DNA of 64,000 nucleotides, from NCBI GenBank assembly GCA_014621425.1, contig JAANBB010000013.1, forward strand, positions 186,001-250,000, in the 5' to 3' direction. Positions 35,356 through 47,271 of this stretch are shown here, piece after piece. The position numbers and the translations under genes are program-made. The stretch's first letter is position 1; every line of letters starts with the position of its first letter. The notes under the pieces are model-generated. The model searched no databases. It saw only the letters and a program-made list of their open reading frames with translations, and had not been told where the DNA came from. The DNA is from Cylindrodendrum hubeiense (Eukaryota > Ascomycota > Sordariomycetes > Hypocreales > Nectriaceae).

Positions 35356-36540
35356 TGTGCAAAATGAACGACGTTGCAGAACGAGTGGGAGAGGCGCGCA
35401 TTGGTATCAATATAAAAGAAAAAAAAAATGGCGCAGGAGCTGTCGATTAGTAGATATTTAAAAGGGCTCAACACATAGGTCCACATAGTGTCCGTGGAGT
35501 TTGAACTATTGATTTGATGTGACAGCTAATTCTCGGCTCAATTACTCAAGTACAGAGTATTGCGCGTCCAAACGGGGCCCGTTTCCATCAACCGCACATG
35601 GCCTGGTCGTAACCCACTTCGGCCCCTTTAGCATGATAACTGACATGGGTGGTAGGCGCGTTTGAGTGAGGGTACGTGTACAGATACTTGGGTCGGCAGG
35701 TTTGGCCTTTATGTATGACCTGCCCGCCTAAAGAGGTCTAGCTTACAGAAATACGCTGCCAAATAAGACATTCTTAGATGTGCAGGAGGAATGCATAAAT
35801 GGCGGTCCAAGCTGGCCAAACCGGTCCTTGAGGTCCAGGCCTGTAGCGAGGTATCATCCCTCCGTATCGCATGTCCCCACAGAGGTCAGGATCGTTGATA
35901 ATAACGGGCCGGGGCGGCAGAGTCCTAGTGCAAATCCAGGCTCTGATCTAGCCTAATAGGACCTTGGATGCTCATTGCTTTTGGCCTAATCTGTAAAATT
36001 GACCTAAAATGGCTGGGAATTAGCTAGCTAGACGCTCCCCTGGATGCGCCCCTGGATTTTCCCGTGAACCTAGGTATAACGGCGGGGCCGCCCGCACGGC
36101 ACGGCGTTATCATGGGAAGCACAGAGCACACAAGGGGCAAATCAGATGCGGTTGTCTCAGCGGCTGGGATCCAGAATAATCGCCCCCTGTCGACTGTACC
36201 GCGCCTCATTCAATAGACCCATTACCACGGTGGACTATTGGACACTTTAGCGCAATATTGTAAGCCGAGACCACTCTCCGGCTCAGCTTGCCACAGTTAG
36301 CTTGACCCACTTTCCCCATAGCGCGTCCATAAATGGCGATGAACTGTTGTCCAGATACCGACCCGTCAGCTGAAATTATTGCCCCATAATCTCATGAGAA
36401 AAGCCACGTACAACTGAACTCAATTGACATTTTGACGAGAGTATAATAATTGTCTGCCAGTCCCTACGAATTTTTAATGCTGGCTTGACTTGCTCTATCC
36501 TGTTCTATCCTCCCCATTCTCTTTTCCATCAGAAATCATC
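35356..36540. other. Intergenic, divergent promoters
   Basis: About 1.2 kb lie between the divergent secreted-protein gene and the patatin gene. No coding region is supported. The stretch 36030-36180 is locally GC-rich. An in-frame ATG at 36490 could lengthen the patatin by 17 residues. Confidence 0.4.
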
Positions 36541-37723
36541 ATGTCTCCCCTGGCAAGACATCCCAATGGCGTCCGACTCCTTTCCCTCGACGGAGGCGGC
36601 ATCAGAGGAGTGGCGGCGCTAGTTACCCTAGAGAGGATCATGGCCAGAATCCAAACGAGAATCGGCTCAAAGGAGATATGCCGTCCTGCTGATTATTTCG
36701 AGTTGGCTGGTGGAACCAGCACTGGCGGCATCATCGGCGTTATGCTATTTCGACTTCGCATGACAGCAACCGATGCTATCAAAGAGTACAAGATCATCTC
36801 GGAGAGAGTCTTCAGTCCTAAATTGGCGGGCTATAATGTCAACAACTGGTATTTCGGTGGCGGTATTGGATCACTCGTGAGCTCTACCAAGACTGTCTTC
36901 AGTGGTAGCCGCTTTCAGGATGGGGACCTAAAGGCCGCCATTGATCGCGTTGTCGAGAAGTATGGACTCGATGACAATGACAGAAAGTTGAAGGGCGAGG
37001 CTCCCCTTTACCACAAGGACGCTGGAAAGACGTAAGTCACTTCATCCACACTGCTTCCTCCCCGTCTCACACAGCTGTAGATTCTTGTGCACAACGGTCC
37101 ACAACAGGGCTGAGACCCTCTTGATGCGGTCATACAAGCACGACACCAACTACGTCAGCTCCAAGCTCAACAATATTGTCAAGAAGCACAAGGATGAAAT
37201 CACCATTAGCCTTGCGGCCCGCGCCACATCCGCAGCGCCAACCTATTTCCCAGAAGTCCATTGGCTCGACGGCAAGGACAAAACGACCTTTTGGGACGGA
37301 GGACTTCTCAACAACAATCCCATTGATCAGTTGTGGTACGCGAGATACGACCTGGTCGAGCCCGAGGAACCGGCGCCGCCAGTTTCATGCGTCATCAGCT
37401 TGGGCACTGGCTATGAGTCGGTCGACAAGCTTAGTACCTGGTCGCTCCTTCGACTTCCTGGAGTGGCAACCTCTGTGATGGATTTTGCGACCAACACGAA
37501 TGCCAAGGGAAAGGACTTTTCGCGCCACATGACCAATCTGAACCGACGACCAGAGCATGCCAAGACGTTGTACGTCCGGTTCAGCCCAGAGCTCAAGGGG
37601 GTGGAAATCGGCCTCGCCGACTATCTCAAAATGGACATGCTCAAGGACATCACTACTAAGGAGCTTGACAAAGAGAGCTCTGAAGTGTATGTTCAAAAGG
37701 CTGTGGATGCGCTGCTTCCTTGA
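36541..37723 (+). CDS. Patatin-like phospholipase
   Basis: This is a single-domain patatin acyl hydrolase of 377 residues in two exons (36541-37031, 37081-37723; intron of 49 bp). The oxyanion motif DGGGIRG starts at residue 17, the nucleophile serine is Ser60 in GTSTG, and the catalytic aspartate is Asp236 in WDGGLLNNNP. All three elements are intact, so the enzyme should hydrolyse membrane lipids or related esters. It lacks a signal peptide and membrane segments, so it would act in the cytosol. It is tail-to-tail with a PNP-NACHT-ankyrin NLR gene with only 332 bp between stops. Patatin domains occur as effector domains fused to fungal NLRs (for example PLP-1 in Neurospora), so a functional link is worth testing. 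I chose the start MSPLARHPNG because the domain begins directly after it. Confidence 0.9.
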
Positions 37724-38055
37724 TATATCATGGGCGAGAAAAATACGGTGATGGGAGTGCTTGACAAAAACATGTAGGAGCCAATAAATTAATATTAAAT
37801 TAAAATCAGAAACACCGTCGGTGATGTTGACTCAGAGGCAGCTTCTATTTAGCGATTTCCAGGCGAATTAATGTCTCTCAAACTCAACAAGGTTGAGGAA
37901 GAACCTGGCTAATGGACCACTCTGTCAGATACCACAGCTCTGCATTCGCGCATTTGGTCTCATTCAATATCAGTTGTCAAGCATAATGAGTAGTTAATTG
38001 ACTCAAAAGGTCCTCTTTAGATCCTGCCATGAGCCAAAAAATCCTTTTATTTCAG
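37724..38055. other. Convergent 3' flanks
   Basis: A 332-bp AT-rich spacer separates the stops of the patatin and NLR genes. It probably contains both polyadenylation regions. No gene is visible. Confidence 0.45.
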
Positions 38056-41000
38056 TTACATGCAGGTGTGGAGAGTCTTTTGAGTATCCTGTTGAGCTGT
38101 AGCTGGTAGCAGCTTAACCACCTCTACATGGCCGGCTTGAGCAGCATATGAGAAGGGTGTTCTGCCCCATTTATCTTTTGCATCACAGTCAACTCTGCCT
38201 GTGGCTAGCAGCAGCTTGACAATCTCTGTATGGCCACTCCCAGCAGCATATGAGAGTGGTGTTCGACCCTGCCAATCTTCTGCATCCCACTCAACCCTGC
38301 ATATGGCTAGTAGTAGATTGATCGCCCCTTCATGGCCGCCACTAGCAGCATATGAGAGCGGTGCTCGGCACGATCTATCTTTCACATCACAGCCGACTCT
38401 GCCTGTAGCTAGCAGTAGCTTGATCACCCCTTCATGGCCGCCACTAGCAGCATATGAGAGGGGTGATTGGCCCCACCAATCTTTTGCATTACAATCGACT
38501 ACGCCTGTAGCCAGTAGCAGCTCGACAGCCTCGGGATACCCGTAGCCAGCAGCATATGAGAGCGGGGTTCGGCCCTGTTCATCTTTCGCATCACAGTCGA
38601 CTATGCCTGTAGCTAACAGGAGCTTGATAGCCTCTGTATGCCCGCCTTCAGCAGCATATAAGATCGGAGCTCGTCCCAATTTGTCTTTTGCATTACAGTC
38701 AACTGTGCCTGTAGCTAGCAGCAGCTTGATGGCCCCTTGATGTCCGCCTTCAGCAGCGTAGGAGAGTGAACCGCGGCCCCTGTTATCCTTTTGATTAAGA
38801 TAGTTTTTCTGCAACTGAAACAGAGTTTTCGAGACATGACGTGCAGTGTCGTTTCTATCAAGCAAGCACGCGATAGCTTCGTCATGACCATTCATCGCGG
38901 CATATGTCAACGGAGATCGATCATGAGTATCGTTGGCATAAATGCTGACGGGTATTTGGAGAGTGTCTCTGAGAGCTTCAGAAAGCCCCAAATACGCTGT
39001 TAAATGCAGCGCTGAAACGTTCGTTGGAAGATCGAAGGCGTACACCTGCAATTCCCATCTAGGGGTGTGGAGCAAAAATGTTAACCGCGCTAACTCATCC
39101 ACCTTCTTCCTGGTACGTAGGAAATATTTAATATCCTGGGATAAAGGTGGAGCTGAGCGGGAATGAGATCCCCAATTGCGGACAGCATATTCCAAAAGAG
39201 TATTTGAATCAAGTACCTGGTGCAAGGCGGCAAATGTTCGAGCGTGTCTGGTGTAGAGGTCTGTTTCAGATAGATATTTTATGCAGACACTGGTGATCAT
39301 GGACTCAGCTCCTGGAAACCAGCAGCTTCGCGTCTTCTCAAAATATTCCTGGGTCGTATAGTGGACCAGACGGATGAAGCTGCCGTCTTTTGAGTGGCGA
39401 ATGCTGGTTTCCCAGTCACTATTGATGTCCACTTTCTCCAGGGCGCTGCGTTCTTCGATCGTAATCAAGCCTGCGCATAGTGACACTATGTCTCCTATTA
39501 CTAGGAAGTCGCTTGCCCCTGGTCGTTGGTTTCCTTTCCCTAGTGCCAGTGCATACTGAAGCTCGAGTGTTGTTAGTGGTCTCCTCGCATAGATGACCCA
39601 TGAGAGCACGCTCCAAGCAAGATTTCGAGAATCGTCATCTTGCTCCTCAATGCGCTTCATTGTCTCAGCATATACACAATCATATGCTTCAGATCCCTTC
39701 GGGAGGTTCTCTATCGTTCTCCTAACATCGGTTGATGTTCTCTTTTTGTGTATCAAGTTGAAAAAGAGGTATGCCAGAAGAAACCTAGACGTATATTCAG
39801 CTTAATTGTTCAATGCGTGACTTTAAATGCAAGTACCATACATTCCATCGACGGCTTTTATGATTTCTGCTTTAATTTGGGACCGGCAAGTGTTCAAAAT
39901 TTCCGATTCAGATTCTGAAATTTTACCATCGAGATACGTTTGTAAATCTTCCTCATGTGCCCGGATCTCAAGCTGTGTTTTATTTTCAAACTTCTTAGTG
40001 ATTTCGGGGACAAATCTTGAAGTTGCAAAGATATTTGCTCCAGAAGAAGCCTGAAACTTGAGTATCATTGAGATAAACATAGATCGGCTGTAGTCAGTGA
40101 ATTGGAGTTCGTCTAGTGCATCTAAGATGATGAAGACCTTTGAGTACAGGTTGGCTGTATCCCGGAGAGCTCTCGTAAGTTCATGTAGTGAGGGTCTTGT
40201 TTCATTCGTTTTGTGCTGATTGTAAAGACTGTTCACGCTCTCGGGGAATGTTGGTTGTTTCCGGGCCAATTGTTTAAGTAGATTTGACAATATGTCTTCG
40301 ATCTTCTGCTCAGCCGTGCGCTTGAAATTGCAATAGACATAGGCGATTCCAATAGTCGAGTCATTGCCGAACCGGAAATTAAGATTGTCAATAACAACAG
40401 ACGTTAGGACTGTTTTCCCTGCTCCTGGAATTCCTGAACAGAACAAAGTTTCGGTTTTGATCTTCAACCAACGTTGATACTCTGCTGACTGAAGAAGCCA
40501 CTGGCCCGTTCCTGGTTGGCGTCGACTGAGATAATGGCTTTGAATGGAGCCATACTTGACTGGTGCAAGCCATTCCAGAATCTCCCTCTGCTCTTGAGTA
40601 TATTGTCGATGAATGATCTTGTCGGTGTTCTTTATCGTTACCTCGGTGTTTCTCTTAATCTCCCCGAGACCTACGGTCTGTTATTAATGCAAGCTGTAGT
40701 GGATTTGATGGTGGTTACAAAAAAGTGAATTATTGCGACGACGAAGAGCTCAAGGACGTCTGGTAAAATAGACGACCGTCTTTATGATAGCATTAGGGTC
40801 CTGAGCTTTCGAGTAACCCATGAGCCCTTTGAATAGATGGGAGTCATAAATCAGGCTGCACGTTTGAGAAAGAGCTACATACTTTGGGATATTGGAGACA
40901 TGAAGTCCACACTCGTAGGCTTAACAACGTGAAGGAGCTCTCTAGTATAAGCCGCAGCAGCAAGTGCAGCGTACTTGTGCCAATCGTCGTTCTTGTGAGA

Positions 41001-41888
41001 GTCTGAATAGTCACAAATCCCTCGAACCACAAGGCAAGGGAAGGTGTTCATTAGGCCGCCGGCTTCCATCTCAAAGCACAAGACATTCAATTCGGGATCT
41101 TCAGCGTATCTGTCTCGCTCGATAGCATCTTTCATGAGGGAATTGGCAGATGCAATAATACCGTAATGAATGGTAACTTGGCGGTCAGCTCGGCGGTCGG
41201 CACGGTCCTCCAAGTCATCGGATCCACAGCTCGCGCAGTTCTTTCCGGTTTTGTGCTGGTATTTAGGGCGATAAAGTCGGTCATCGGGCGGACGTTGGTA
41301 ATCTGGCATGTCGTCCATTCGTTTCAAGTGCTCTGATATCTTGTCCGGCTTTCGAGGGTCGTTGGCAAGTCGTCGCATCGCCGGGAGAGCTCTCAGGAGC
41401 ACCTCTGGAGGAGAGTTCAACTGACCGGTGCGTTGGAATCGACCGTCTTGCAACTGTTTCCCCAAATCGTACTGGATCACACCACCTAGCTCGCCTCGTG
41501 GCTCACTGACGACGACATCCCCAAGCCGAATGTCTCTCTCCTTAGTAGGCGCACCTCCTCCAATCCCGACCATCAACGCAAACCTCAATTTGGGGAACGA
41601 CCGGACCATATCCTTGGCAACGCTAGTGGCAGAGCTAGTACCATATCTCCCGTTTGGCATGCATCCGATGACAACAAGATGCTTGTGAATACGACCGAAG
41701 ACATAGCTGTTGTCATCATGGATATTGCTGGTCTCTGGGCCGTCGAATTCTTCGTCGAGCATCCGGCATGCAGCCTCATACTCCTCTTGGAGAGCGCATA
41801 TCCATCCGATTGTGTAGGCATCAATAGTCGGCTCCGATGTAGGAGATGCCGGAGGTTCGAATCCGAGTCCAACCCCAGATTCGCTCAT
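38056..41888 (-). CDS. PNP_UDP-NACHT-ankyrin NLR protein
   Basis: This large STAND/NLR protein has three parts. Residues about 35-335 (41888-40883) form a nucleoside-phosphorylase-like PNP_UDP domain (YTIGWICALQEEYEAA, MVGIGGGAP, VLCFEMEAGGLMN, VVRGICDYSDSHK). The NACHT exon (40677-39842) has GTGQWLL, the P-loop SGIPGAGKT, LDALDEL and FATSR. The last exon (39784-38056) carries a conserved NACHT tail (LPKGSEAYD) and about seven ankyrin units of 34 residues before the stop. The NACHT exon has no usable ATG and its frame opens at an acceptor, so it must be spliced from upstream, which supports fusion to the PNP part. The linker (40883-40677) is uncertain and may hide a small exon. The start at 41888 is preferred, and 41984 is an in-frame alternative. 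Such proteins act in fungal innate immunity or heterokaryon incompatibility by inference from the family. Confidence 0.82.
38080..38790 (-). repeat. Ankyrin repeat array with 102-bp period
   Basis: About seven consecutive 34-residue units share LLLATG, VDC-AKD and PLSYAA, and the DNA repeats with a 102-bp period. The units are more alike than ordinary ankyrin repeats, which indicates recent duplication or exchange between units. Confidence 0.8.
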
Positions 41889-42446
41889 GGCGATGGCAAC
41901 GGTGCAAGATTTCGGGAAATCGGGCGTAAGTGAGGGGTTGGAGTGGTTTCGACTGGTTGCAGGTGATGGCCGATGGACAGGCATTAGCACACAATAGCCA
42001 TCAGGTTGGCGGTGTTCAAGGCGGGACCAGAGGAAGATTGGCGGCTTCCGTGCAACAAAGGCTTTGGGGCAACAAGGACTTTGACGCGTGAAGAAATGGG
42101 AGATTAGATGCGGGAAAAAAGAAAAACCAAGCGGGGTAGAGTCAAAGCCTCAGCCTGACGTGAATTTATCGGCTGAAGCGCTGTACTGCTGTATCTTGTC
42201 AGGGGGAGAGGTTGATGCGGCTGTGATGACTAAGGAATAACGGGGTTTAGCATCCATAATTGAGACTGTTCAACAAAAGACACTGACCACTCAATGTGCT
42301 AATTCATGTTTTGTGACATGATATGAGGAAGCGACTCATTCTCGGCGACATATAGAGTCAGAAGTGGACAAGCTTGTTACTAAGTACCATTTAAGGTGAA
42401 CTAGCTAAGAATAGTGTGTACAAAGTAATGGTAATTAAACTAACAT
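41889..42446. other. Intergenic, nothing identified
   Basis: This 0.56-kb spacer holds the NLR promoter and the 3' flank of the large secreted-protein gene. No coding content is supported. Confidence 0.4.
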
Positions 42447-45400
42447 TCAGAAAGGAACTGCCGCCAAATCAGCCGGGCACATAGTTTCATACTCCTCCTC
42501 CGTAAGGTCTATGTCGGTCTCCCCAATATATGTACCATCATGGCAGTACATCCCTCCACTAATATAGTCATCGTCCTCAGTCTCGAGATCATCATCATCA
42601 CCAGCATCATAGCACCGGGTCATGGTCTGGCTGATGAGCGCTGATTCGTAGGTACCGTTGGTTTGAACAACATAGCCATTTCCATCATTGAACTTGAAGG
42701 CAAGCTATGCGAAATTAGCTGTATTCGACCCTCCAGGACTGGGAAAACGTACATATCCCTTCATATTCAGACTTGCGTGGCTCTGGATCATAGCCGCTTT
42801 GCATCGTATCGACTGACCGGGTTTCAAAAGTGCCGAGACTCCAGTAGAAACCGTATGCTTCGTCTTGTTAGCCTGTCTTCTGAAAATCGATGTCTTCAAA
42901 ACATACCGTTTCTATTGTGTCGGTTTCGTTCGCGGTAACGTGTCTGCTGACATCAGTTCTCACAAATTTGCCTGTAATCTCCCCCTTTCCAGTGTGAGTC
43001 CACTTTCCGACAGGAAGTCCGGCTTGGTAGGTCATCTCATATCCGATGGTACCGCCAATTTCTCCCCCCAGGTCGGTTCCCTTTGTATTCTGGAATCCGA
43101 CTCTGAAAATCTTTGTCCAAGTGTTTGTAATCGTTCCAGTCATTGTGACATCGATAGACCCGTCGTTCTCGAAGTCTTGGATGGATGATACAACTGACAT
43201 TTGTCGTGAGCTAGGCACAGGTTAGCAACGAACAAGTGTTTGCGTTGACCAAGCACTTACCCCCAAGGAAGTGCGTTCAATTCCTCGTAGCTAGGATCAA
43301 AGGTTGTATTGGTCAATTGAACAATCTTCAGGCTTGAGCTCGAAAACAGGGGCTGCAGGGAGTCAATTCTGTCCCCCGCAGTTCCGAGGAATCCCATCAA
43401 CACTCCTCTGTTATCGTCGCCACGATTGATCTCATACTGGGTTGGCGTGTCTTCGTAGTATTTTCCAGCGTCGATCTTTTGGCCGTCGGACATTGCAGCA
43501 ACGATGCGCCCGACACCTCCTTTGTAACCGCTGTCGTATAGCGAGAATTTGGTAAAATAGTTAATGAACGGGGTCCATTCGAGCGTGCCGCGCCGGTGGT
43601 GCCAATCATCTGCGCACTCTTTGCCGACTGACATCTCGCTGTTATCTGTGAAGACGACGCGTATAGAACAGAGAGCATTCTCGCCGGCCGTGGCCTCTAC
43701 GAGCTTCGGGAATATACCGTCTCTCCATTTCGCCATGCAGAATGTGTCGCCGCCGTCGGTATTACCGACATCTGTACCGGGTGCAAAAAAGTCCTGTGAG
43801 GTAGCACAGTTCCAATCAGATCCCACGTATCTGGCAGGATAGTCTGAGAGGTCCCCAATGGTATCGCTATCGTCGTCGTCGTCGTCGTCGTCGTCGCCTT
43901 CGCCGTCATCGTCCCCAGTGTCTGAACCTGAATTTGGCACTGTAGGTAGATCTCCATACATGGTGTCATCATCGCCCGTCACATCAGTCAGTCCGCAATT
44001 TGGGCTGAGCGATGTCTTGGCCTTATTATTCAATGTGCCGAGAATGAAATGTTCATCTGCACGACCATTGCCATCAAGGTCTGTGAAATATTCGCAGGTG
44101 CCTGCAGCGTTGCCAGCGTAGGCGACTGCAGTCTGTCGTCTCCAAGAAAACGAGGAGCCAAGCAGGTCATCCGGGTCGCCTCGACCTTCGTTATACCTGA
44201 TTTGGCAGGTCAGTGATCACGGCTTCATTATAAACTTGATGTTTTGCTTACCAAACATAGGCGTCTCCGGAAAACTTCTCAATCCAAATCAGGTCATCCA
44301 CGCCATCTCCATCTACGTCGGCGTATTGGTAATTGGCACGATCATAGCCATCTGACACTTTGATCTGCCCAACGTCTTCGAAACTGTCATCATCTTTGTG
44401 AATAAATCCAGTCGTTGTGCCGTCGGGTTGGACACAAAGATAGTCGGCACGCTTATTGCCAGTAAGATCGGCAAAGCGGACGGCATCTAACAAATATCAG
44501 CTGGATAGTCCCATTTGCGGTCATTCGATATACACTTACGATCGAAAATGCCAAGACCGCTCTTTTCTGAGCAAGATAAGCTTGGCGCTGGGTCAGTTTT
44601 GTGAGTCCAGTCCCAAGTGCCTGTTGACGGATAGTTGTTGATCCAGACCTGGACAGCGCCTCCGTCTGGATTGGCGTAGATGATATCGCATGCGCCGTCG
44701 CCGTCCCAGTCCTGGAGGTGGAGATCACGGCGATTCATATCTGATGGTGGAGTCCAGATGGTACCTTTATAATCCCAGTATCCATCCGCATCAGAGTCCG
44801 AAATCATCCCTTTACCACGATTGGCCCACATCTCCATTTTCCCGAACGAATAAGCCCACACATAATCCACCATATCGTTCGAGTGGCCCATCATATTGCA
44901 GTATTTGTTACCGTCAGCCAGCAGTTTGGTGCCGCCAGAACCGGTATTCTTCCAGACTCGCATCTGAAAGCGATGTTTGCCGCTGCTAAGTTCTGTGTGC
45001 TCCATGAAGACGTAGTCTTGTTTTGGAAGGTTGCCGAAAATTGACGATTTGCCAGCGATTCGGGCAAAGTGAACGCGTTCTCGAATATTGGTTTCGTCAT
45101 CGTTCATGTATGCCGCCATACCTTTATGGGTTGAGCCTGAAGATTCACCCGTATAGAAGCCCTGGCGCCAGGCAACGTTGAGGCCGTCTCCCTCGCTGCC
45201 AACCTTACAAGAGCGGGTGTTGGTATAAGTCCAGGTTTCGCCAGTAGTAGCGACGTACAGCGCGTCATCGCGACCCTGAATAAATCTTAGCAGTGCCCTG
45301 AAGCCATATCGGATACCTTATCCACTTACATCTCCATTGATGTCCTCGAATCGCGTTCCGGAAGTATGACCGTCGAATCTCAAGCCCAGTGCTTGCCAAT

Positions 45401-47271
45401 ATTTAGGCTTATCGGTGACCCAACCATTTCTCCAAAAGTAGACATCGCCGGAGTCATCGATTATGCCATAATCTCCACGACCATCACCGTCAACATCTGC
45501 CAGGACTACTCGGTCTCGTCCCTGCCCTTCATTGCTCTTAATCAAGCCAGTACTACTGACGAGTTTAAAGGTCGGAGACTTGCCTGCAGAACGACTGCCA
45601 TCTCCTTGGTTTATAGCGAGATATGCGTCGCCATTCGAAGCAATACAAACCCAATCGTCAAGTCCATCGTCGTTCATATCAATGAAGTATACACCCTCTG
45701 CATCACACACCAGACCAGTACTAAAGTCGTTCAACTGTGTGAATGAGCCCTCGCCATCAGCAGAGTTCGCCCTTTTATAAAGTCAGTGTATGGCTCCTTT
45801 GATAAGGCAAATAAGAAGAGAGAGTGTCAAATAGCACTTCCTCGTATTCGTTGAATAAATCCTGTACGCGGAGGGACAAAACAACAACTCGAGTCTACAC
45901 TTACCAGACGGCGTATACCTGAGAGGTATCACTCTCGCTGATCCATGCGATAAGATCATCGTAGTCCTGATCGAATAGACGGCCAAATTTCCATTGGTTT
46001 CGATCCCAATCACTATCCGCGGTAAACAGTATCTAACAGTCTCAAGTTAAAAAGTATCCTGGGGGATTTTAGCCAGTAATTACTTACACCCATCTCTTCG
46101 CTGTTGTGGTAGTAGATGCCGTCGCCATAACCAGAACCACGCTGAGTCTTTCCCCCGGCGTCGATGCCAGTACCAGCAACCTTATCACATGTACTGGGAC
46201 CTTCAGCAAAATCGGCCGCTGCGACGACATCTCCATTACCTAGTGCCTTCGAAATAGCCTGGTGGTAAACAGCAGCCATCTTTGCATGTCCCAAATCCTG
46301 TATCTCTTGTTAGATATCATTCCTACAAGCAGACAAGCAGCCAGAGCAATACACACATTTGGGTGAACATGAGGCGACTCTGTTGCAAGATAGTCAGTGT
46401 CGAATTGTAACCATTGTTCACCACCCGGGTCCATATCTGCCAGGTAGATACATTTGCCATCTCCAGAACGCTCAGTCACGAGAGCACGGTACTGGTCGTT
46501 GATTGTGTCCCGGTTTGCTGCTCCGTTCGTGTTTGTCGTGGGTATGAGTGTTGACAGTATAATGCACGTGTCGGCCATGTCGCCAGCTGCCCAGAGGTCA
46601 TTGAGAATATTGTTCATACGACTCCCAACTCCAGATATGTCGTTGTTTGTGTTGCCGTCATTTGTACCTGCGTTGATAATGACAATATTGGCCTATTTGA
46701 GTCAGCTCCGCATTTGAATACTCCAGTATTTATACAGAAAGACGTTAGTCTTCTTCAGAGCTGACCTTGAAACCAACAGAGTTCTTTACTCTGGCCCGGA
46801 CCTGAGTAAGAATATCACCTGCAACTGCTTCGTGTTCCTAAAGACGGGTTAGAATTAAAGTGCAGGATGTCCAAATACTTGAAAACGAACATAGTCCAAC
46901 ATGGTACCAGTGGTGACAGTAGAATGCAAACTTCCGACCATGTCTACTTCGTAACCATCCGTCCTCAGAGCATCTCTGAGAGGCTTTCGGCAACTATTCA
47001 CGTGTGAGCATCAACCCGTAAGTTCATTCAGGAGTAGACCGCACCCGTTGTACGTGGACGAGCCAACGCCATTCATGATTGAGGCACCGAGACTCAAAAT
47101 TCGCAAGGCAACTGTATCGCGTTTTTGAACAGTCTCCTTAGTGGACTGGCCAAGGTTGGATGGCTCATCATTGTAAAGTTCACTGCTGGGTGCAGCCAAG
47201 ACTGCGTTAAAATTGGACAAAGATAGGAGGGAGACCGTTAACAGGACGACCTTCGTACGGAGGAGTTTCAT
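42447..47271 (-). CDS. Large secreted SGNH esterase / FG-GAP propeller / putative aerolysin-like protein
   Basis: This multi-intron gene of about 4.8 kb encodes three modules. Residues 1-27 form a signal peptide, followed by a Lys-Arg processing-type site (QKRD). First comes an SGNH (CE3-like) hydrolase: nucleophile block LSLGASIMNG, the NAGTND block, and an SPHVHPND block supplying the Asp/His pair. The middle (about 46000-44050) holds repeated FG-GAP/VCBS-type units (DMNDDGLDDW, DVDGDGRGDY, DWDGDGACDI, DVDGDGVDDL), which fold as a calcium-binding beta propeller. After an Asp-rich linker comes a compact domain (about 43900-43260) of unknown type. The last part (43220-42447) has alternating Ser/Thr beta strands with NTWTKIF, then KPGQSIRCKA, resembling the pore-forming region of aerolysin-type proteins. 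That last assignment is by look only. The gene may encode a secreted carbohydrate esterase that binds glycans and acts on membranes. I see no obvious frame break. Confidence 0.75.
43870..43897 (+). repeat. GTC trinucleotide microsatellite
   Basis: About nine GTC units run here, encoding a run of nine aspartates on the minus strand in the linker of the secreted protein. Confidence 0.85.

Noticed and set aside
40875..41990. PNP_UDP domain as a separate gene ending at 40875
   Set aside because: The NACHT exon that follows lacks a start codon and opens at an acceptor, and a good donor lies just before the stop. A fused gene is more likely, though the linker is unproven.
43858..44121. Ser-rich plus-strand frame opposite the secreted protein
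   Set aside because: It is the reverse reading of the GTC/GAC microsatellite that encodes the poly-Asp linker.
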